Below are positions 58,232-64,000 of a stretch of DNA of 64,000 nt, one piece after another. Origin of the DNA: Candidatus Microbacterium colombiense (GTDB taxonomy: Bacteria; Actinomycetota; Actinomycetes; Actinomycetales; Microbacteriaceae); contig CP119308.1 of NCBI GenBank assembly GCA_029203165.1, forward strand, positions 2,728,001 to 2,792,000, written 5' to 3'. The position numbers and the translations under genes are program-made. The notes beneath the pieces are model-generated. The model was not told the DNA's origin. It saw only the letters and a program-made list of their open reading frames with translations, and made no database searches. Each line of letters begins with the position of its first letter. The first letter of the stretch is position 1.

Positions 58232-59844
58232 CGACGACGTCACCAGCCGCCCAGAAAGCGGGCGGCCTCCGAACAGGCGTGCAGCGGTTCGGCACGTTCC
58301 TCTCCGGCATGATCATGCCCAACATCGCGGCGTTCATCGCGTGGGGCTTCATCACCATGCTGTTCATCTCGGTCGGATGGCTGGGCAACTGGCATCCGGT
58401 CGCCGACCTGCTCGGCGGATTCGGCAATGCCGACCTCGTCGGCTGGCAGGGCGCCATGACGGCCCTGGCCACGGCTGAGGACGGCACGACCTTCCCGCAG
58501 TACGTGGGACTGGTCGGCCCGATGGTCACCTACCTGCTTCCGCTCCTGATCGCGAACACCGCCGGCCGCATGGTCTACGGCGAGCGCGGCGGGGTCGTCG
58601 CGACGATCGCCACGATGGGTGTCATCGTGGGCACGAACATCCCGATGTTCCTCGGCGCGATGATCATGGGCCCGCTGGCCGCGTGGATCACGAAGCAGAT
58701 GGACAAGATCTGGGAGGGCAAGATCAAGGCCGGCTTCGAGATGCTGGTCAACAACTTCTCCGCCGGAATCCTGGGCATGCTGCTCGCCATCGCCGGATTC
58801 TTCGCCTTCGGTCCCGTCATGCTCGCGATCAGCGCGTTCCTCGGAGCGATCGTCGACTGGCTGGTCAGCTACAGCCTCCTGCCGCTGCTGTCGATCATCG
58901 TCGAGCCCGCGAAGGTGCTGTTCCTCAACAACGCGATCAACCACGGTGTCTTCACCCCGCTCGCGCTGCAGCAGGTCGAGGAGACGGGCAAGTCGATCCT
59001 GTTCCTCATCGAGGCCAACCCCGGCCCCGGTATCGGATTGCTCCTGGCCTTCACCTTCTTCGGTGTCGGCGAGGCTCGGGCCTCGGCCCCCGGCGCGGCG
59101 ATCATCCAGTTCTTCGGTGGTATCCACGAGATCTACTTCCCGTACGCGCTGAGCAAGCCGGCCACCATCCTGGCGCTGATCGCCGGTGGCGCGACCGGTG
59201 TCACGACGAACATGCTGCTGGGCGGCGGACTGTCGTTCCCGGCCGCACCGGGAAGCATCATCGCCGTCACGGCGGCGGCGGTCACCCCGGCAGCAGGAGG
59301 AATCGGCAACCTGCTGGTCGTGTACCTCTCGGTGGTGCTCGCCGCTGCAGTGACGTTCCTCATCACGGCCGTGATCCTGCGGGCCTCCCGCAAGCGCGAC
59401 CTCGAGGCGCAGAGCGACACCTTCGGAGCGGCGATCGCTCAGACCGAGGCCAACAAGGGCAAGTCCTCCGCGGCGATGGACGCCCTGCGCGCCTCCTCGG
59501 GAACAGCCGCGGCCGCAGAAGCGGCGGGCACGGTCGTCGCCGACCGCACCATCTCGAACGTCGTGTTCGCCTGCGATGCCGGAATGGGATCGTCCGCGAT
59601 GGGCGCGAGCGTGCTCCGCAACAAGTTCAAGAAGGCGGGCGTCGAGGGGGTCACGGTCACCAACCAGGCGATCGCCAACCTCGACGGCACCGCCGACCTC
59701 GTGATCACACAGCAGCAGCTGACGGATCGCGCCCGGTCGAAGTCGCCGAACTCGATCCACGTGTCCGTCGACAACTTCATGAACGCGCCTCAGTACGAAG
59801 AGGTCGTCGAGATGGTGCGCGAGCAGCGCGACTCCGACGCGTGA
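58228..59844 (+). CDS. mtlA: Mannitol PTS permease EIICB
   Basis: A 538-residue membrane permease. Residues 1-340 are the IIC part (PNIAAFIAWGFITML, NTAGRMVYGERGGV, the substrate-loop GGIHEIYFPYALSKP), a Lys/Ser/Ala linker follows, and the C-terminal IIB carries the phosphorylated Cys in VVFACDAGMGSSAMGAS. Takes up mannitol and delivers mannitol-1-phosphate. The EIIA is a separate gene. Confidence 0.95.
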   Translation: MTTTSPAAQKAGGLRTGVQRFGTFLSGMIMPNIAAFIAWGFITMLFISVGWLGNWHPVADLLGGFGNADLVGWQGAMTALATAEDGTTFPQYVGLVGPMVTYLLPLLIANTAGRMVYGERGGVVATIATMGVIVGTNIPMFLGAMIMGPLAAWITKQMDKIWEGKIKAGFEMLVNNFSAGILGMLLAIAGFFAFGPVMLAISAFLGAIVDWLVSYSLLPLLSIIVEPAKVLFLNNAINHGVFTPLALQQVEETGKSILFLIEANPGPGIGLLLAFTFFGVGEARASAPGAAIIQFFGGIHEIYFPYALSKPATILALIAGGATGVTTNMLLGGGLSFPAAPGSIIAVTAAAVTPAAGGIGNLLVVYLSVVLAAAVTFLITAVILRASRKRDLEAQSDTFGAAIAQTEANKGKSSAAMDALRASSGTAAAAEAAGTVVADRTISNVVFACDAGMGSSAMGASVLRNKFKKAGVEGVTVTNQAIANLDGTADLVITQQQLTDRARSKSPNSIHVSVDNFMNAPQYEEVVEMVREQRDSDA

Positions 59845-59908
59845 CCGACCAGGCGGGGCGGGTGCCACGGCATCCGCCCCGCCTCCACATCCCCAGAAAG
59901 GAAACATC

Positions 59909-60340
59909 ATGAGCGTTCTCACCCTCGGTCAGGTGCGCATCCACTCCGGCAGCGCCACCCAGGATCAGGCCCTGCAGGAAGCCACCGACATCCTCATCTC
60001 CGCCGGGGCCGTCACCCCGGCCTACGTCGACGCGATGCGTCAGCGTGAGGCGACTGTCTCGACCTACATGGGCAACGGCCTCGCCATCCCGCACGGAACG
60101 AACGACACGAAGGACGCGATCCTCGCCTCCGCGCTGTCCGTCGTGCGCTATGACGGCGGCGTCGACTGGGCGGGCGAGCCCGCGACGTTCGTGATCGGAA
60201 TCGCCGGCCGCGGCGACGAGCACCTCGAGATCCTCTCGCAGATCGCGATCCTCTTCTCCGACGATGACGACGTCGCCGCGCTCAACGCCGCGCAGACGCC
60301 GGATGAGCTGTTCGCGCTGCTCTCGGCGGTGAACGACTGA
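59909..60340 (+). CDS. mtlF: Mannitol PTS EIIA component
   Basis: A 143-residue EIIA of the mannitol/fructose class, phosphorylated His in GNGLAIPHGTND. GGAAA precedes the ATG. It passes phosphate to the EIIB domain of MtlA. Its stop and the mtlD ATG share one base. Confidence 0.94.
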   Translation: MSVLTLGQVRIHSGSATQDQALQEATDILISAGAVTPAYVDAMRQREATVSTYMGNGLAIPHGTNDTKDAILASALSVVRYDGGVDWAGEPATFVIGIAGRGDEHLEILSQIAILFSDDDDVAALNAAQTPDELFALLSAVND

Positions 60341-61497
60341 TGAAGGCCGTCCACTTCGGCGCCGGGAACATCGGACGCGGTTTCGTCGGCCTGCTGCTGC
60401 ACGAGGGCGGATACGAGGTCGTCTTCTCCGACGTCGCGGATGCCCTCGTGGACGCCATCAACGACGTCGACGCCTACACCGTGCACGAGGCGGGCCCCGG
60501 AGGAGTGGACCACGTCGTGACGGGGTTCCGCGCCGTCAACTCGCGCACCGACCCCGACGCTCTCACCCGCGAGATCGCGACCGCCGACATCGTCACCACC
60601 GCCGTGGGGCCGACGGTGCTGAAGTTCGTCGCTCCGGCCATCGTGGCGGGACTCGCGCAGCGCTCCCCCGACGCCGTCCCGCTGCAGGTGATGGCCTGCG
60701 AGAACGCGATCGGCGCGACGGATCTGCTGCGCACGGAGGTCGAGACGGCCGCCGGCGACGCGTCTACCGCTCTTCTGAGCCGGGCCGTCTTCGCCAACAC
60801 CGCGGTCGACCGCATCGTGCCCGCCCAGGCGCCGGGCGCCGGTGTCGATGTGACCGTCGAGCCGTACTTCGAGTGGGCGATCGAATCGGGTCCGTTCGGC
60901 GACACCCTGCCGAACATCCCGGGAGCCCACTTCGTCGACGACCTCGCCCCGTACATCGAGCGCAAGCTGTTCACCGTGAACACCGGCCATGCCGCGGCGG
61001 CCTACTTCGGCGCGCAGCTCGGGATCGAGCGGATCTCGGATGCGCTCGCCGACGAGTCCGTCGCCCGCAACGTCACCGCCGCGCTCGAGGAGACCTCGGC
61101 CGTGCTCGTCGCCACGCACGGCCTGGATGCCGTCGAGCTCGCCGAGTACCGCGCCACGATCCTCGAACGCTTCCGCAACCCCGCGTTGGTCGACACGGTG
61201 CAGCGGGTCGGGCGGCAACCGCTGCGCAAGATCTCGCGACACGAGCGCTTCGTCGGTCCTGCGGCGATGGCCGCCGAACAGGGGCTGGCATCCGCGGCGC
61301 TGGTGGCAGCGATCTCCGCCGCGCTCGAGTTCGACGACGCAGCCGACGAGCAGTCGGTCGAGCTCCAGCACCGGCTGCGCACCGAGGATGCGGTCTCGCT
61401 CACGACCGGGGCGACGGGCCTGGACCCCGAGCATCCGCTGTTCCCGGCGATCCTCGACGCCGTGCACCGCCGTCAGGAGTCCATCGGCGTCGGTTGA
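60340..61497 (+). CDS. mtlD: Mannitol-1-phosphate 5-dehydrogenase
   Basis: A 385-residue long-chain polyol dehydrogenase, NAD site HFGAGNIGRGFVGLLL, catalytic Lys region VERKLFTVNTGHA. Turns mannitol-1-phosphate into fructose-6-phosphate for glycolysis. Last gene of the mannitol operon. Confidence 0.97.
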   Translation: MKAVHFGAGNIGRGFVGLLLHEGGYEVVFSDVADALVDAINDVDAYTVHEAGPGGVDHVVTGFRAVNSRTDPDALTREIATADIVTTAVGPTVLKFVAPAIVAGLAQRSPDAVPLQVMACENAIGATDLLRTEVETAAGDASTALLSRAVFANTAVDRIVPAQAPGAGVDVTVEPYFEWAIESGPFGDTLPNIPGAHFVDDLAPYIERKLFTVNTGHAAAAYFGAQLGIERISDALADESVARNVTAALEETSAVLVATHGLDAVELAEYRATILERFRNPALVDTVQRVGRQPLRKISRHERFVGPAAMAAEQGLASAALVAAISAALEFDDAADEQSVELQHRLRTEDAVSLTTGATGLDPEHPLFPAILDAVHRRQESIGVG

Positions 61498-61562
61498 CCC
61501 GCAGTGACCCTCGGAGCGCCCTCGTACACCCGATACCATCGGTGGACGGGGGCGCTCGGTCG

Positions 61563-61622
61563 TCGAGCGCAGGGCAATCGAGCACGCAGTCTTCGAGCGC
61601 CGGACATTCGAGCACAGTGACG
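61563..61622. repeat. four TCGAGC(G/A)C motifs at 15-bp spacing
   Basis: TCGAGCGC, TCGAGCAC, TCGAGCGC and TCGAGCAC start at 61563, 61578, 61593 and 61608, so a 30-bp unit occurs twice. It lies just before the monooxygenase gene, a place for an operator array. Confidence 0.55.
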
Positions 61623-61634
61623 TGCGGGAGCACC

Positions 61635-62927
61635 ATGAACACATACGCCGTCATCGGCGCCGGCCCATCGGGCCTCGCTGCGGCCAGAGCCCTGCAGAAG
61701 CGCGGGATCACGATCGACGGCTACGAGGCCTCACACGACGTCGGCGGCCTCTGGGACATCTCGAATCCGCGCAGCACCATGTACGAGTCGGCCCACCTGA
61801 TCTCGTCGCGCACGACCACCGAGTTCGCCGAGTTCCCGATGCGGTCCACGGTGGACTATCCCGGGCACCGCGTGCTGCACACGTACTTCCGCGACTATGC
61901 CGAGCACTTCGGGCTGCGAGCACTCTTCCGCTTCGACACCCGCGTCATCCGCCTCGAGCCGCAGGACGGCGGCTGGGAGCTCACGTCGGTCGGACCGGAC
62001 GGCGAGCACAGCCGCTGGTACGCGGGGGTCGTGCTGGCCAACGGCACCCTCGCGGAGCCGAACGTCCCCTCGTTCCCGGGCACGTTCACCGGCGAGCTCC
62101 TGCACACCAGCGCCTACACCTCGCCGTCGCAGCTGGCGGGCAAGCGCGTGCTCCTCATCGGCGCGGGCAACTCCGGCTGCGACATCGCGGTGGATGCCGT
62201 GCACCATGCCGTATCCGTCGACATGAGCGTGCGCCGGGGCTACTACTTCGTGCCCCGCTACCTCTTCGGCAAGCCCAGTGACACTCTCAACCAGGGCAAG
62301 CCGTTGCCCGCTCGTCTCAAGCAGGCGCTGGACAGTCGCGTCCTGCGCGCCTTCACCGGCGATCCTGTGCGATTCGGATTCCCGAAGCCCGACTATCGGA
62401 TCTACGAATCCCATCCGATCGTGAACACCCTGATCCTGAACCATCTCGGCCAGGGGGATCTGCAGATCCGCGCCGACGTCGAGCGTTTCGACGGCTCGAC
62501 GGTGCATTTCCGCGACGGCAGCTCCGACGACTACGACCTGGTGCTGCTCGCCACCGGATACCGGCTCGACTACCCCTTCGTGGATCGCGCGCACCTGCAG
62601 TGGCGGGGAGCATCCCCTCGCCTGTTCCTCAACATGTTCCCGGCCTCCTTCAACGGGCTGTTCGTGATGGGCATGATCGAGGCATCGGGCATCGGGTGGC
62701 AGGGCCGATTCGAGCAGGCCGACCTCCTCGCCGCCTACCTGCACGCGGTCGAGCGGGAACCGGCCGCCGCCTCCCGCTTCCGGAGCAGGGTGACGGATTC
62801 CCCCTGGCCGGACCTCACCGGCGGATATCGCTACCTGGGTCTGGACCGCATGGCGTACTACGTGAACAAGGACGCCTACCGCGGCGCGGTGAGACGCGAG
62901 AAGCAGGATCTGGAGGCGCGCGCATGA
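61635..62927 (+). CDS. Flavin-containing monooxygenase
   Basis: A 430-residue FMO. FAD site GAGPSGLAAARAL (residues 8-20), NADPH site LLIGAGNSGCD, and the FMO sequence FTGELLHTSAY (F-x-G-x3-H-x3-Y). It adds one oxygen to a soft nucleophile or ketone. ATG 61635 has GGGAG upstream; a frame extending back into mtlD is a shadow. Coupled (ATGA) to the BASS transporter that follows. Confidence 0.92.
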   Translation: MNTYAVIGAGPSGLAAARALQKRGITIDGYEASHDVGGLWDISNPRSTMYESAHLISSRTTTEFAEFPMRSTVDYPGHRVLHTYFRDYAEHFGLRALFRFDTRVIRLEPQDGGWELTSVGPDGEHSRWYAGVVLANGTLAEPNVPSFPGTFTGELLHTSAYTSPSQLAGKRVLLIGAGNSGCDIAVDAVHHAVSVDMSVRRGYYFVPRYLFGKPSDTLNQGKPLPARLKQALDSRVLRAFTGDPVRFGFPKPDYRIYESHPIVNTLILNHLGQGDLQIRADVERFDGSTVHFRDGSSDDYDLVLLATGYRLDYPFVDRAHLQWRGASPRLFLNMFPASFNGLFVMGMIEASGIGWQGRFEQADLLAAYLHAVEREPAAASRFRSRVTDSPWPDLTGGYRYLGLDRMAYYVNKDAYRGAVRREKQDLEARA

Positions 62928-63877
62928 ACGTCGATGACGTCGTGCTGAGCTTCACTCCGGGCACGCTCACGATCCTGAACGTGGTGCTCGGACTCATCAT
63001 GTTCGGCATCGCGCTGGACACCTCGCCGTCGGACTTCAAGGTCGTGGCGCGGCATCCGAAGCCCTTCGTGATCGCGCTGCTCGCGCAGCTGCTGCTCCTG
63101 CCCGCCGTCACCTTCCTGCTCACCCTGATGCTTCCGGTCACCGCATCGATGGCGCTCGGGATGATCCTCGTGGCCTGCTGTCCCCCCGGCAACATCTCCC
63201 AGGTCCTCACCCACCGCTCGGGCGGCAACGTGGCGCTCTCGGTCTCGCTCACCGCCGTCGGAAACCTCCTCTACATCGTGGCGATGCCGCTCAGCATCAC
63301 GTTCTGGGGCTCGCTGCACCCGACCGCGCGCGAGCTGCTGCGCGAAGTCGCACTCGACCCGTGGAGGATGCTGCTCGAGATCCTCCTGATCGTCGGCCTC
63401 CCCTTCGCGCTCGGCCTGCTGCTGCGCGCCCGGCTGCCCGCGCTGACGCGACGCCTCCAGCCGTTCGTGAAATGGTTCAGCCTGATCGCCCTGCTCGGGT
63501 TCATCGTCGCGGCGCTCGTGGGCAACTGGGCCGTGTTCGTCCAGGTGCTGGGCGTGATCATCGTCGTCGTCGCGGTGCACGATGCCGTGGCGCTCGCCCT
63601 CGGATACGGCACCGCCGTGGTCGGCGGACTCGGCACCAGGGAACGCAAGGCCATGACCTTCGAGGTCGGCATCCGAAACGCCGGCCTCGGGCTCGGCCTG
63701 GTCTTCCTGTTCTTCGACGGGCTCGGCGGCATGGCGATCGTCGCAGGCTGGTGGGGGATCTGGGACATCATCGCCGGACTCGTGCTCGCCGGACTCTGGG
63801 CACGCCACACCCGGAGGCGCAGGGGATCGGCGTCGGGTGACGCCACCGGCCGCACGAGCGTGGAGGCCACGACGTGA
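62924..63877 (+). CDS. BASS-family (bile acid:sodium symporter-like) transporter
   Basis: A 317-residue membrane protein with about ten helices. ILVACCPPGNISQVLTHRSGGNVALSVSLTAVGN is the first core helix pair and EVGIRNAGLGLGLVF the second, the sodium-binding cross-over motifs of the BASS fold. Likely imports an organic anion that the neighbouring oxygenase and epimerase/dehydrogenase modify. Coupled to both neighbours by 4-nt overlaps. Confidence 0.92.
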   Translation: MNVDDVVLSFTPGTLTILNVVLGLIMFGIALDTSPSDFKVVARHPKPFVIALLAQLLLLPAVTFLLTLMLPVTASMALGMILVACCPPGNISQVLTHRSGGNVALSVSLTAVGNLLYIVAMPLSITFWGSLHPTARELLREVALDPWRMLLEILLIVGLPFALGLLLRARLPALTRRLQPFVKWFSLIALLGFIVAALVGNWAVFVQVLGVIIVVVAVHDAVALALGYGTAVVGGLGTRERKAMTFEVGIRNAGLGLGLVFLFFDGLGGMAIVAGWWGIWDIIAGLVLAGLWARHTRRRRGSASGDATGRTSVEATT

Positions 63878-64000
63878 CACGCGTCCTGATCACCGGTGGC
63901 GGCGGATTCCTGGGCCGGCACGTGGCCTCGGCACTGCTCGCGCGCGACGATGTCGAGCACATCGTCTCCGCCGATGTGCGAACCGGCGCCCCGCGGGACG
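63874..64000 (+). CDS. NAD-dependent epimerase/dehydratase (N-terminal part only)
   Basis: The first 42 residues, from a GTG that overlaps the transporter stop, MTRVLITGGGGFLGRHVASAL: the NAD-binding GxxGxxG Rossmann start of the extended SDR family. The rest lies beyond the window. Confidence 0.9.
   Translation, partial: MTRVLITGGGGFLGRHVASALLARDDVEHIVSADVRTGAPRD

Noticed and set aside
58240..59922. 560-codon minus-strand frame
   Set aside because: Antisense to the mannitol permease.

Overview
The window is high-GC chromosomal DNA from an actinobacterium, most likely a Microbacterium or close relative in the Microbacteriaceae. This rests on gene content and synteny (lexA beside a LysM/ChiZ-like gene, prfB-ftsE-ftsX-smpB, rph-rdgB-murI, an acyl-CoA carboxylase beta subunit with its small epsilon subunit, maf and the biotin-carboxylase alpha subunit, DUF2510 and DUF3039 proteins) and on many TAnnnT boxes placed 6-7 nt before a start codon, the signature of leaderless transcripts. 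No species can be named from the sequence alone.

Layout. 0-9 kb: SOS repressor and its divergent partner, a BASS/ACR3-type permease, an S9 peptidase, then smpB, ftsX, ftsE and prfB with a DUF2510 membrane protein inserted on the opposite strand. 9-12.7 kb: a NarL-type sensor kinase without a response regulator, followed by a kinase-like membrane partner, and an MFS exporter. 12.7-20.9 kb: an accessory island of mixed, often lower-GC genes: a secreted protein, a small hydrophilic protein, DUF2971, DUF4062 (TIR-like fold), the decayed remains of a Prim-Pol replication protein, a large protein with a HEPN-type R-x4-H motif coupled to a tiny zinc-ribbon protein, and a membrane gene broken by an in-frame amber codon. 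It looks like a worn integrative element carrying defence-type genes.

20.9-36 kb: acyltransferase, tRNA-Leu(UAG), DedA, the Ku/LigD end-joining pair, a CDF metal exporter, rdgB-rph-murI, nicotinate phosphoribosyltransferase, DUF3039, an ABC exporter whose ATPase carries an unusual histone-H1-like tail of about 300 residues, a nucleotidyltransferase and a glycine-rich membrane protein. 36-51 kb: acyl-CoA carboxylase beta and epsilon subunits, then alpha-mannosidase with its ROK regulator, a response regulator-kinase-partner operon, an RNA methyltransferase, maf, the carboxylase alpha subunit, and a quinone-reductase-like flavoprotein gene with a one-base frameshift.

51-64 kb: purine nucleoside phosphorylase and a phosphohexomutase; an HPr paralogue; then a mannitol regulon: a PRD/EIIA/EIIB regulator divergent from an orphan EIIB, HPr, enzyme I, mannitol EIICB, EIIA and mannitol-1-phosphate dehydrogenase, nearly all translationally coupled, so the sugar-specific operon also holds the general PTS proteins. 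The window ends in a coupled operon of a flavin monooxygenase, a BASS-family transporter and an NAD-dependent epimerase (cut by the window edge), preceded by four TCGAGC(G/A)C motifs at exact 15-bp spacing.
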